Shown one piece after another: positions 35,201 through 47,700 of a stretch of DNA of 64,000 nucleotides. Each line of letters starts with the position of its first letter. Position 1 is the stretch's first letter. A model generated the notes under the pieces. That model saw nothing but the letters and a program-made list of their open reading frames with translations, did not search any database and was not told the DNA's origin. Location of the stretch: assembly GCA_027625915.1 (NCBI GenBank), contig JANTQA010000029.1:8990001-9054000 (forward strand), in the 5' to 3' direction. This DNA is from Anaeramoeba flamelloides. Its lineage: Eukaryota > Metamonada > Anaeramoebidae. The position numbers were made by a program, and so were the translations under genes.

Positions 35201-37036
35201 TTGATATTAGGTTAGTGTTGAGTTTGTCAAATTGGAAAATCACATACAATTGTTCGATGGTATCTTATCATTTGATCGATCAACAATTGTTGGTGAAATT
35301 TCAACAAATTAACCAATGAATTTATTGTTCTGCTCGTTTCATTATTTTGGACACACCAGTTTTTATTTTTGAGTTTTATATTTTTTTCTTTTATTTGGAT
35401 TAAAATGATTACTAATTAAAACATTAATACTGGGTAACTTAAATGTGGTTTTATATAACTTTTAGAAAAATATAATAAATTGAGTTTTATTTTGCCTATT
35501 TTTGATTTTGGGTGTGTCCAAATTTTTGGAATGGGGTTTAATTTAAAAATGAAATAAAAAATGTGTTTTTATGTTAGTAGACCTTTCTTATATTCAATAA
35601 CTCCCATTTGAAGCAAAGCCACTCCATGAGTACCGAGTAATTAGATGATAAGTAGCTGTACCAATAAAGGATATTTTTTAATGGGTTGAAAAAAATTATG
35701 AAAATGTAGATTTATCGTGAGTTACTGTTAATTTCAAAATAAAAAGATCAAAATTTTTATTTAACTTTCCAAAAAAAATCCCATCTCATAATTAAAATAA
35801 ATTATCAAAAGTCATAATTCCAAAAGACGGAAACGGATCACTTAAGCTGATTTTAAGAAATTAAAAATTTGAAATGACCATGATTTAAAAATCTTTTTTA
35901 TGCTAAGTTGAATGATTTATTTTGTTCCCTTTATTTTGCAACAAATAGTAGTTCAATTTCTTATATCATTGAAAAACAACCTCCCAAACCAATAACAGGA
36001 TATGATTTTTTTCTTCGACTTTTTTTTTTAAAAAGTTCAGATTTCAAATTGAAAATATAAATAATCAGTTTAAAAAATGATTTTTTTATGAGACAATTTT
36101 GTCCTAAGGTACTAAGTTGTTATTATCTTATGGGTTGTGTGTATTATTGGTGGAAATTTATATGATAATATGGTTGATTTACAAATTGCCATCTTCTCGT
36201 GAAAATGGTCAATTTATTTTTGAAAACACAGACCTTATCGTTTTGTTAAAGTTTAAAAGAGATCAACTTGTCGTTTAAAAAAAATGGAAATAAAAAAAGG
36301 AGAATTTAAAATAAAAAGAAAAAATAGAAAAAAAGAAAATTTTATTTACTTCATCACGCCATTGTTCAAGGTGCTCAAAAGACTGAGGCTCAGTAACATC
36401 ATAAACAAGCATGCAACAATCTGCACCTCTGTAAAATGCAACACCAAGACTTTGAAATCTTTCTTGTCCTGCTGTATCCCAAATTTGCATTGTCACTGTT
36501 TTGTTTTCAACTGAAATTTCTTTTCCAAGAAAATCTGCACCAATTGTGGCTATTGGGATTGTTTTTTTGTTGTTATTAAATATTTTATTGGTTGTATTTT
36601 ATTGAAGTTCAGAAAGATCGTTGAAGTTTTGTTTTAATTTTTGTTATATTTCAGGTATGTGTAAGTGTTGGTGGATACTTGAGTCACAATTCAATCAAGG
36701 GAGTGTTGATTAAAAGTGATTATAAAAAAGAAAGAAAAATTTATTAATAAGCTCGGATCTAAAAGCGATGATCAAATTAATGAGAATAAAAAGCAATTAC
36801 CCTTATACTGATTAGTAAATTTATTTTTTACATATCTGTTCATTAAAGAAGTTTTTCCAACACTACAAATTTATTAATACATGGTGCAAAACAGCAAAAA
36901 ACAATCAAAAAGAATAAAAATAAAAAAAAATTAGGTGAACAAAAGATAACAAGAAAAAAAAAAAAAAAAAAAAGAGATGTTACCCAGAATCGCCAAGAAT
37001 AATGATTTTTAATAGCATTTTGTTTCGGGAAGACAT
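32278..37036 (-). CDS. RAB7: Rab7 small GTPase
   Basis: Four exons: 37036-36984, 36862-36801, 36549-36350 and 32589-32278, giving 208 residues (human RAB7A has 207). All introns are GT-AG (121, 251 and 3,760 bp) with phases 2, 1 and 0. P-loop GDSGVGKT is at 15-22, then the effector region [27 protein letters not shown], the guanine-binding box NKID and ETSAK. The end is ESKCC with two Cys for double geranylgeranylation. [23 protein letters not shown] and QAWC are Rab7-specific. Rab7 directs late-endosome and lysosome traffic. The third intron is about 15-30 times longer than the others and carries MITEs at 34395 and 35013. Confidence 0.97.
32990..33092. repeat. Hairpin in Rab7 intron 3
   Basis: GTTATTTTAATAAGAATCTT at 32993 is mirrored by AAGATATTCTTATTAAAATAAC ending near 33090: arms of about 20 bp, about 60-nt loop. 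Possibly a small foldback element. Confidence 0.5.
34395..34798. mobile_element. MITE family D, copy 3, in Rab7 intron
   Basis: About 400 bp with inverted ends GGGAAAAAAAAGTGAAACAC and the complement at 34765-34798. Inverted relative to 16976-17368, sharing GAACCTGAAAATTCAAAAGT. Confidence 0.7.
35013..35540. mobile_element. TA-flanked MITE, family G copy 3, in Rab7 intron
   Basis: 528 bp from TAAATTTCAAAAATTTGGAC to the inverted end GTCCAAATTTTTGG...GTTTA. Inverted homologue of 44092-44631 over its entire length. Confidence 0.75.
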
Positions 37037-37389
37037 TTTTATGTTGATATTTTTTAAATTGTGTAGCTTTTAAGGAAATTAGAAAAGAAAGAAAAATGAT
37101 AAAAAGTGAAAAAATACAAAAATCTTTCCTTAAAGAGAAAACATTCAGCTTAAAAGAAAAGTTTTCCCACTCGAAAAATCTCTTTATAAGTTGTTGAATT
37201 ATTCTTATTTTTATCAATAAATATTTTTTTAGAGAACAAAGAAAAACAACTCATCTTGTTAATTTTATTTTTAAATTTCCGATTTTGTTGTTGAGTAAGT
37301 TTGGTTCTAATGAAATTTACTAAAATCAGGACTTTGAATGTAATAATTCATAATTGTTCAAAAGTTTTTATAAATATTTATTTTAGGTA

Positions 37390-37619
37390 AACGAGTCCAC
37401 AATAGAGAAACCTGAAGTGTAAGTTTATGTTGTTATTGAAATAAAAATCGTATTAGTTCTCCCTGGTTCAAATATTTCAACGGATTCGATTAATAAAGTA
37501 GTAATATTGTTTAATCTAGGTCAATTAAAAATGATCCTTGTATTAGATACAAAAAGCAACAATATCAAAAAAATTTGTATTTTTTCAATTGGAAATAGGT
37601 AGAATTATCAATCTCCAAT
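37390..37619. mobile_element. MITE family A, copy 3 (partial)
   Basis: Contains the family's inner arm: CCCTGGTTCAAATATTTC, then TAAAGTAGTAATATTGTTTA and AATTAAAAATGATCCTTGTA. Both true ends are missing. Confidence 0.6.
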
Positions 37620-37870
37620 GATTCAAAGTTCAAAAATTCCTTTCTTAAATATGTTTCCAAAATTCCAATTAGTTGTTAAAAGAGTATATTGTTTAAAAAT
37701 ATTAAATATTTTTCTAATTTTTTCTTTTTCCAATTTTTTTTTTTTTTACAAATGGGTATATATTGAAAATAGAACCTTTTTCAGTCACAAAGATCCAGTT
37801 GTTGAAGAAATACAATATATCATCTGAATTTAATCTTATATTCTTCTTAAAATAAATTTTCAATTTATAT
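37620..37870 (+). pseudogene. LINE relic, C-terminal fragment
   Basis: Its end (FFSHKDPVVEEIQYII, 37778-37825) matches the end of the LINE relic at 4170-4250. The upstream part is Phe/Lys-rich and decayed. Confidence 0.5.
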
Positions 37871-37969
37871 ATAACAAAATAATATTTCAATTTTAGTCAT
37901 TTTTTTTTTTATTTTAGTTTAGTTTTCAAAAATTAGATTTTCTAATTTTATTTTTTTTTGATTTTGTTA

Positions 37970-39690
37970 GCGAAAAAATGAGCAAATTTATTTTTTGTAA
38001 AACTCTGTCATCATTTAAGTATCCCTCTGTAATTTTTGGGAGATGCAAATGTATCTTCAAGCAATTTTGAGATATTTTTTGAGACAAACCTGAATGAAAA
38101 TTAACAATTGAGAAAAAGTTTGAAAATTAAATTTTCCCCAAAAATAATCAAAATAATTTTAAATGTGATCAATTGTAAAAAATCTAATAATATATTGCCC
38201 AATAATATTAATAATACATTTTTTCGGAACAACCTGTATTTTAGAACACCAATTCCATTTTAATTTCAGAGGCAGTGTACTTTAATCTTTGATGAATAAA
38301 TTGGAAACCGAATATCTCAAATTATAGAAATTGAGAATAACTTTAAGTTTAAAAAACTTTCCGAGATTCTTGTATTAACCACTATAAATAATTTCCAGAG
38401 AATTATTCTGAATTGTACAAAGATAAAAAATTAAAAAAAAAAACAAGAAAAAAAAAACCTTATCATAATTATATCAATTCAAATTAACCATAATTATAAA
38501 AAATTTTTTATTATTTTTTCTTTCCAAAATAAACATATCTTTTTGTAATTCAAAATTTTATTATATTTATTTCTTCAATTTCCAGACAATTAATAAAAAG
38601 AAATCATTGAAAAATGTTTTAATTATTATTATTATTTTTTTTTCCTAATCACACAACCATTTCAATAATGTTTAATAATCGAAACTAATAGAATCTATTC
38701 GAAAAGATACCAATAGAGACACAATAAAAATTCAATTCATAATGAAATTAATTTGGTCACAAAGAGAGTGACATTTTGAAAAATAAAATAAAAATTTAAC
38801 AAAAGTAAACGAGATCGAATTAAATTTTTTCTAAAAACATAATTTAATTTTTCCATATATTTATATATATATATAAACTAAATTTCATAATAAATGACCT
38901 ATCTTACATTTGAATAATGGATTACTTTGTATCGTTTTGAAGTTTTACTTCTCACAATGAAAAGTATGCAAATGAATCATTTTTACTCTTTTTTATCTTT
39001 TACACAGTATTTTGTTAAAATGGAAAATGAAAATGAAAATTATGGAAAGAAGTAAAAGATGAATTAATGAAAAAATTGGTTTCAAATATAAAAAAGAGAT
39101 TAGATTTAGTTATTTAAATGGAAAGAGAATCGATAAATGGGTTTTACTAATTGTTTAAATTTTCTATTTTTTATTTAACGCTTCTTTCAAAATAAATATC
39201 CCAATTATTTTTACCAGCTTTTTTTATTTCTTTTTCTTTTCTTTTTAGACAAAAAAATAAATATCTCTCTTGAATATAGAACTGAATATTAAAATCAAAA
39301 TTTTTATATTATAATAGATAACTTCAATTATTAAAAATAATTTACTTTAAAATTTGATTTTTAATGAGCCAATGATTTTGAAAGGGAGTTTACTTCAAAC
39401 AACTAATTTTATAAAGGAAAAAATATACATATTTCCTTTTTTTTTTATTCAAAACTTTGAAAATTTTTTTATTCTTAATGTACAAAGAACTGCTAAAAAG
39501 ACATAAATCTTGATCTATTTTTAAATTTTTCTCAATTGTAAATTTTAATTCAGATTTATCTCAAAAAATATCTCAAAATTGCTTGAAGATACATTTGCAT
39601 CTCCCAAAGATTCTGGAACGATACTTAAATGATGACAGAGTTTTCCAAAAAATAAATTTGCTCATTTTTTTGAGAACAAAATCAAAAAAA
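37970..39690. repeat. Long inverted repeat pair, arms about 170 bp
   Basis: 37970-38130 and the reverse complement of 39510-39690 share long blocks, including GGGAGATGCAAATGTATCTT and CTCTGTCATCATTTAAGTAT. They enclose about 1.4 kb with no recognised gene. Could be the ends of one element or two copies in opposite orientation. Confidence 0.6.
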
Positions 39691-40088
39691 ATCATGATGC
39701 TGATATTTAGATTTATTTTAATATAAATTCCCCTTCAAACAACATATAACACAAACAGATATAAATAATAATCTAAGGAAATTTAAGATAATTAAATAAG
39801 ATTTGAACTTATTTTGATACAAAAAATGAAAAAAAAAGAATAAAGCAATTTAAAAATTAATTAAAAAAAAAAAATTAGATTTTATTTCATTTTCCAAAGT
39901 TGATTCAAATAAATACACACTAAAAGTTAATTTAAATAATGAAGACCCTTCCAAATTTTCTATATAATTTTAAAGCAAATTTTCCCGTTTACTTGATAAT
40001 TTTTATCGGAATTAGACAAAAAAAAATTCATAATTAGAAAAAGAAGCGAAAATTATACCCAATAACGAAAATATTCAAATACAGTGAT

Positions 40089-41430
40089 TTAATTAAATTC
40101 TTCTTTGCACCCTATTGAAACAAACGACCAAAGCCAATTTGACGAAGGAAAAATAGCAAAGCTGATATCATTTTCCCCATTAATGAAATAACCATGCTCT
40201 TTATTGATCCAAGAAATCGGTGTATCACGGAAGCCATACAAATTCATAAAAACAAAACAATCTAAAGATCTTGCATATTCAAAGATAATCATTGCATGCA
40301 TTGGGGTTAATAAGCCAGACCATTTTAAACAACAGTGATTGCTTTTCGTTTTGATCTCATTTTCAAATTCCAAGAATTGATAATCATTTTGAAAAAATTC
40401 TTCGTCAATTTCAGTTTGATAAATGCCATTTGAAAGAAAGCCCATCCACTCATAAAATTCATTCAAAATGTAATGGGACTCTTCATTCATTTGTTCACTT
40501 ATTGAATGAATCAATTCTTTCCCCAATTTTGGAATTTGTACATTTTGCTCTGTGTTGATGCTATTTGAAAATTTTAATTCTATTTTTTCACTCTTTGGTA
40601 AGTCCATTTCAATTGATATCCCATTTTTTAAAGAGATAGCAATACACTCAATTTGCTTTGTTCGATTTTTAAAACACCACTGCACTCTTTCATAGAATTT
40701 TTTCTTTGGCTTAAAAGATTCAGAGAGAAGATCAATTTCAATACTGAATCTCTCTTCTTTTTTTGTTTTTTTTTGCGGTTTTTTATTAAGAGTGCTTCTT
40801 TTCCCGATTAACCCCAATTGTTGATACGTTTCTTGGCAACATGATAAAATTAGTTTCCCTTTTGGGCATCAATTTAAATTTAATTTGGTGTTATTTTTGT
40901 TTTTGTTTTTGTTTTTGTTTTTGTTTTTGTTTTTGTGTACAGTTGCAATTTTGTTTTTGTTTTTATGTTTGCAAAAGAAAAAAAAAAGAAAAAAAAAAAG
41001 TAAAACGATGACAAAAAAATTAAAAGAAAAGTTAGTGAAATAGAATCAATTGAAAAAAGGATTAAAGAAAAGAAAATTTTCATCCCTTACCATTTGGAAG
41101 AATTACAAAAGCGTCTCCTCGATCAATCGGACTTATTGACAAACAAGAAAAAGAACTATTTGCAAGATATTTATCAATAAAACTTTTTGATGTTAAAACA
41201 TCGAGTGACGTTTTAAAACGATAAAAAAATGAATTGCTCATAAAAGGAATTGGTGTTGTTGGGAATTTTTTTTGATTACCGAAGATGTGCAACTCGAGGC
41301 TTTGATAAAATGGATGATCATTAATTAGTGATTGGATTTTTTTTTTTGGTTTGCGTTCTTTTGTTTTTTGATATTGTGAAACCCAAACAGAAAGCTTTGA
41401 AGTTGGAAATGGTGGAATGTCACCTTGCAT
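40089..41430 (-). CDS. RPP40: RNase P/MRP protein subunit Rpp40
   Basis: Two exons: 41430-41091 and 40858-40089, giving 369 residues (human RPP40 has about 363). The intron is 232 bp, donor GTAAGG and acceptor AAAAG. The splice restores the family box VILPNGKLILSCCQETYQQLGL. Other matches are KKFYERVQWCFKNR, FYEWMGFLSNGIYQTE, LKWSGLLTP and the C-terminal GFRDTPISWINKEHGY...ENDISFAIF. RPP40 is a protein component of the nuclear ribonucleoproteins that trim tRNA 5' ends (RNase P) and process rRNA (RNase MRP). The intron carries a (TTTTTG)n microsatellite at about 40893-40936. No RNase P RNA gene was found in the window. Confidence 0.93.
40893..40936. repeat. (TTTTTG)n microsatellite in RPP40 intron
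   Basis: About seven hexamer units TTTTTG, followed by a shorter interrupted run to 40965. It lies close to the 3' splice site of the intron. Confidence 0.9.
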
Positions 41431-42559
41431 AATTAATAAATAATAGTTGTTTTATTTCTATCAAAGCCTAAATTTTAGGGAAAAATTGAAAAAAATGAAT
41501 TTGGTACAGAGATTGAGATAATTGTTCAAGATAAGAAACACAATTTCAGATGAACAATTTGATAATAATGTATATGATTTCTTTTTACTTTTCTCAATTG
41601 ATTAAGGTTTTCGTAAGGTGTTTAAACAGGTTATTAATGTTTAAGGGATTAGTTGCACTCAAGATTTTTCGATAATTAAAGTTGGTTGGTAAAAAAAATG
41701 AATGACATTGGTGTTGAATGGTTCCAATTGGCGCTAAAAAATCAATTTTAAATATTGTTGAGCGATATATTATTCAAGTAGTTTTATTAATGATTGATAA
41801 TTTGAAATTGGAGTGCTTTTTGTTAAATTATCTTTTGAAATCAAAGAGAGAAACAAAAATAATCAATTCGACAGTATTTAAAAATTAATATTTCGGACAT
41901 AAATTGTTATATTTTTAAGGTTAACTCTATAATTAAGTTATCAAAACCTAAAAAGATTAATTAATTGTTAAAAATGTTGAATTCTTAATTATTGAACTAA
42001 TTTTCCTTTTCTTTTGTATATTGCTATCAGAACCAGATCAAAAATTACCTTTGTTTTAGAAATAATATCTAGAGGATGTAACTTGATTAATAAGAATACA
42101 TTGGTTTTAAGGGATAATCTAAATACCAATGCTTATGAAATCAGTTACTTCAAAGATGTCCAAACCCAATAATAATTTATAATGTTGAAACAATTACAAG
42201 AAGTGAATTCTTAAACCTTTTGAAAAAAAATTCCTTTTATGAAAATTATTTTTAATATATTTAAAATCACTATCAACTTTTTCAAAGATTAAAAATGCAA
42301 ATTTGTTTGTTTATCTAATCAAATACCAAAATAGAAATTTTCTTTTTGAACAAAAGATTTTTTTTTTGTTATATAATTATTTTAATTTAGACTTAAAACT
42401 TTTATTCTAGACATTTAGAGATTTTTGTGTAAAATATAATTATCTGTTAAAATTATAGTTTCTTTTTACAAGATTATTATTATTATTTTCAAAAATAATA
42501 GTTTTTGGAAACTCCTATTTATAAAACCAATTGATTTGATATACTATCAAAAAAATTAT
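41431..42559. other. 5' flank of RPP40 with one TTAAGGGATTAG terminus
   Basis: 41641 starts TTAAGGGATTAGTTGCAC, like the end of family A, and the next 50 bases resemble 58440-58480. I could not find the matching right end. No gene recognised. Confidence 0.45.
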
Positions 42560-43147
42560 ATATAGAATCTCTTTCAAAAATTGTTACTCAACATAAATAA
42601 TAAATTGGATATATATATATATTCTTAAGTATTCAAGAACAATTAATGATTAAATCTGATTCATAATTCATATTTAAATTATTCTAAATATATAAAAGCA
42701 TGATATTTTAAAAATTAAAAAAAAATAAAAACCAAAAAATAAAAAAAATGAGCCATAATTTTTGAATTGAGCATAAGAGATTTTTTATTGCTGAACTTTC
42801 AATGAAAAAAAGTTTAAAAGAAGATTTTTGCTTTTAATTAAATTCATTTAAAAAGAGATTGAAGAGTCTTAATTTTCTTAGTAATTATTTGTCTTTTTTA
42901 AGATCTTTTTTTTTCCGCATGCTCTTTAAAAAAAAAATATGAAAAAAAAAAAAAATCGAAAAATTTTTCAAAAAAAAAGTAAAAACAAAAATTTGAAAAA
43001 GCAAAACTAAAATTTGAAAAATTAAAAAAAATGATTCTGATCGAAAAAATTTGAAAATAATTTTTGTTAAAAATACCCGAATAAACCCTCAAAAAAACTC
43101 CCATTAACATTATAAAGTGAGTGAAAATTTTTGAAAAATAGTTTATT
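42560..43147. repeat. Dispersed repeat B, copy 3
   Basis: 590-bp copy in the same orientation as 22196 and 29344, more diverged. It ends at the shared boundary GAAAAATAGTTTATTT. Confidence 0.7.
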
Positions 43148-44091
43148 TTCCATTCTTTAAGGGAGTAGCTGTGGTAAAGGAAAATTATTCATTTTTTGTA
43201 ATTTTGAAGAAGATCAGAAAATAATATTCTTTACTTTTGTTAACTCATTGGGTTTTATTATTTAATGTACTTCATTCTTTAAATTTTTTAATTTTTTTTT
43301 TTCAAAAGTCTCATCGAATTTCCACATTAGAATGTTTAGTTGAACTGTTTAAAATAGTTTTTCGAATCTTGAATGACTTATATTTTATCCTTATCTCAAC
43401 ATTCTATTGTGAAATTTTGAACTTTTTATATATTATTTCTTCATCATTTTTATAATTTTTTTTTTTCATGACAACAAAAAACACATTGAAAGATTTTTTT
43501 ACACATGAAATTTGTAATAAATGAATTTTTTTAAAAAAGAACAACATTTCAATTGGGAAATTCACAAAATAAGATAGGAATATGGATTTCAAAGCTAGAA
43601 GGATACCAAAAAAGAATAATTATCACATAAAGTATCTTGTTAGTGTTTTAAACTCTTGGATTTGGTGGAATTGTAGAAAGGAATTTGAAAATATTTTATC
43701 AACTTTTTAACTAAAAAAAAAGCTATAAGTTTGATACTAAGAATCTAAAATTATCTTCTCCGAAAAAAAAATATTTATTAAAATAAAAATAAAAATCGAA
43801 CCAATTTAATCATTTCCTTTCTCTCTTTTTTTTAATATTTAACATTTCTATTCAAAAAATATCAAATAATTCTTTGAAAATAATGTTAACAGAATCTACG
43901 ATTACAATCCACAAATATAAAATCCTTTTTTCTCATCTCTTTAAAATTTTTATCATTTATCATGGTGTACCTACTTCCTTAAATTGTCAAATACCTGAGT
44001 AAAAAATGATTTAAAGCTAAAAAGAATAAGAAAATAAGTACCACTTTTTATACTTGTAAAATATCATATCAAATTGAGATCATAAATATAA
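43148..44091. other. AT-rich spacer, no recognised gene
   Basis: The open frame 43237-43455 (plus) is Phe/Ile/Leu-rich and unrecognised. Confidence 0.4.
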
Positions 44092-44631
44092 TAAACCCCC
44101 TTCCAAATATTTATGCACACCTAAAATCAAAAATAGGTAAAAAAAAAAAAACTCAATTGATTATATTTTTCAAACTTAATTAAAACCAGATTTAAGTTAC
44201 TGGTTATTAATGTTTTTATAAGTAATCATTTTCATCCTAATAAAAGAAAATAATTTAAAACCAAAAATAAAAAATGGGTTGTTTAAATAATGAAACAAGC
44301 CGAATAAAAAATGTATTGGTAAATTTGTTGAAATTCCACAAACAATTGATGATCGATCAAATGATAAGATATCTATAAACAAATCGTATGTTTTTTTTCT
44401 ATTTTGAATAAAATCAAAATTAAACCTTCTATCAATTATTGGAAAAAAAATTCCAGATCTAACGAAACAGATTACATAACTCAGAAAAAAGGAAATTAAA
44501 ACAAGAACAGAAAAGACAAAAAATGAAAAAATAGTTTTGAAAATCAAAATTATTTCCAAATTGAATTTAAAGGGTAGTATTTTTATTCTTTCAACTGTTT
44601 AAAATGTGCCCAAATTTTGGAATTTAGTTTA
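44092..44631 (-). mobile_element. TA-flanked MITE, family G copy 4, with 120-codon open frame
   Basis: 540 bp from TAAACCCCCTTCCAAATATT to GGAATTTAGTTTA. The minus strand is open from 44559 to 44197. Parts of that frame, for example ILSFDRSSIVCGIST, are also read in the same frame from the copy at 35013-35540 ([15 protein letters not shown]). No family is recognised in the frame. Confidence 0.7.
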
Positions 44632-44792
44632 TATTAATTAATATAAGGTCTTGCAAACAAATAAATTGTATTAATTTTAAGAATTAATATATGAAAAATA
44701 ATAATTTTGAATAATTAAATGGTTATCTTAGAATTTAATTTAATAAAAATATAATTTTTTTTTTGTTTTCCAAAAAATAAAAATTTTCTAAT

Positions 44793-47700
44793 TTAATTGA
44801 GATTAAATTGCCTTTTCAATTTTTTTAAGAGATTGTCAAGATTAGAAAATTTATTTAATTGATAATATGCATGAGCATCTTCTAATTCTTCAATAATCAA
44901 TTGTGGGTCATCATCAGCTGTCAATTCAATCTGGCTTGTATATAAAAATTTGATAAAAAGATCAAGGGTTTCAATAGATTTTCCAGAATAATCTTGAACT
45001 TTCTTGGTTTCTTCTTTGACATTTTCAAAAAAATTTCGAAATAATCCACATTTAGCAATTAAAATAAATTTATGAACAGGGATTTCTTCTTCTTCTTCTT
45101 CTTCATCTTCTTCATTGTATTCTTCATTTTCCAGATCTTTTACAACGATATAAAAATCTTTGGAATCTTCATCATTATAGGCGTTCATTAAATCTTGTTG
45201 CATGCTTTTTTTTTGAATATTTTCAATTTGAAATGCGTTGGCAATTTTTTCAATTTTTTTGAGATTCAAATTTTTGCCATAGATCCATTCTAGAAATATT
45301 TCGGCTTCTTCTTTTGTAAAACTCTTTTCTAAAACTTTTTTTACTTCGTATCCACTTTTACCAGTTCGAATCTTCAAGATAGATTCATGCACCGGAATTT
45401 CGTGGATAATTAAATCAGTTTGGAATTGTGATTCTTTTAGCTTTAAAAAATCATTATTTGAATTGATTTGTAACTGATCTTCAATATTAATTGTTAATAT
45501 GCTTTTTTCGTAACCTGCAACAATGTACTTGTGATTTAAATCTAAACACCATATATTGCCCCCTGTTAAAACCGAAAATAAGCATTTGTGTGTCTATAAT
45601 GAAAATTTTTGAAATTGGAAATTTATTTTTTGATTAATTTTTTTAAAAAAAATTCAGATTAATGATTTGTATGATTGTAAGTTACAAAAATAAAAGTTTT
45701 TATTTTTTATACTCTTTACCTTTTCCCAAATTCCCTTTTTTAAGTTGTTTGGGTTCCTTCGGTTCCTTCGGTTCCTTCGGTTCCTTCGGTTCCTTCCCTT
45801 TTTATCTTTTTTTAAATTTTTGAAATGGGAGGTAAAAGGAATAAAAAATCATTATAAGAACTGGTAGACTTAGTCATGACTAACCTAACCAAACTTGTTA
45901 ATGATCAGATCTAAAACGAATTGAGCTTGACGAGACAAACTGAAGCGAACTGAATCCAAATGAATCCATTTTATTGAAACCAAACTGAACCGAATCTACC
46001 TTTCTGTACATAACACCCAGTTTGTACTTGGATTGGGTTAAGACTGCCGAGTTGATATCATGCACTGGGATTTTGCTAAAACAAGATTTGGGAAAATCAC
46101 AAAAAATTCAAAAAAAAAGCAAAGTAACTGAATTGAAAATTTCGGAAAATATATTTTTATTGTGAAAAACTCGTGAATTATAGAATTCAATCTTATCTAT
46201 AAAGCTCCAAATTTAAAACTTAATAGAGTAGCCCTTTTAAATTTGATCTATAGTTGTTCAAATATTTAGATCTCTTTATTAAAACAAAATATGGTGGCGA
46301 TCCCAAAAAATTTCAACACAAAAGGAAACAAACACCAACCCATTCAACACTTTGGTTACTTAAAAAAACTTTTCAATTTTAAAAAAAATTTTATTATTAT
46401 TTTTTTTTTACTCTCTTTCGTTTCATTTATTTCTCTTTTTCTTTTCTTTGTTCAAAATAAAATATTTTCTTATTTTTTTTTAATTTCTAAAATTAAAAAA
46501 AAACCTAACGGCAGTTTTTTTGAGTTTTCTATTTATTTGTGAAGTGTTCTAGGTTTTTTTGAGGTTTTCTATTTATTTGGAAAATCAATAGATTTTCGTT
46601 AGGCTTTTTTGAGGTTTTTTTGAGGTTTTCTATTTTATTTGTGAAGTGTTCTAGGTTTTTTTGAGTTTTCTATTTATTTGGAAAATCAATAGATTTTCGG
46701 TTTATTTCTAAAGTAAAAGAAAACCTAGAACACTTCACAAATAAAATAGAAAACCTCAAAAAAACCTAGAACACTTCACAAATAAAATATAAAACCCAAA
46801 AAAACCTAATAGTGGTTTTGTTAAATTTAAGAAATAAAAAGAAAATTTTTGAAATTTTCATTTGATTTCTAAAAGTAAAAAAAACCTAACGGAGTCGTTA
46901 GGTTTTCCAAAATTCAAAAGAATAGAGAAAAATCTTTGATTTTACTAATAAAAACAATTATAAAAAACCTAACGGCGATTTTCTTGAGGAGATCTGTTTT
47001 ATTCTCAAAATCAATAAATTTTCAGAACAAAACAGAAAAATCAAGAAAACCTAACAACTCATTTTTTAATTTGAGAAATAGAGAGAAAATGTATTTAAAT
47101 TTTCTTATAATTTCTAAAAACAAAAACAGTTAATGATAAGTTTTTTTAATTTAAAAGAATTTATTATAATCAAAGATTTTATTCAATTCTTTTCAATCCT
47201 TTAAAACTCAATTTCAAAAGATATTTAAAATGGAAGCATTCCATTTCAATTTTAAAACTCAAAAAGTTTGTAAATTATTTAAGCAGGTATTCTTAGGTTA
47301 TGAACAATTAAAAATATCAAAATATTGTGAATTATGCAAAAAAAATGAAAATAATTTAGATATCATTGAATATTTAGACCATTTTCTATGGAATTGCTCA
47401 GTCTATGAAAATAAATTCTTAAAATCTGGATATCTGAATTAAAAAAAAGTAATACATCGAATATATTAAAAAATTATAATATTTTTGATATTATTACAAA
47501 AAAAGATTCGTCCTGTTTATTAGCCCTGAGTGGGTAATTAATTTATTTTTAAATCTTGAATAAAATTTCTTAAAAAAAAATTTAGGAATTGTACAAATAA
47601 GATAGGTAAATGCCCCACCCCCCTAAATCAAACAAACAAATAAATATATAAATGAAATTTTTTTCTCTTCAATTAATATATTTTGTATAATCTCTAGATT

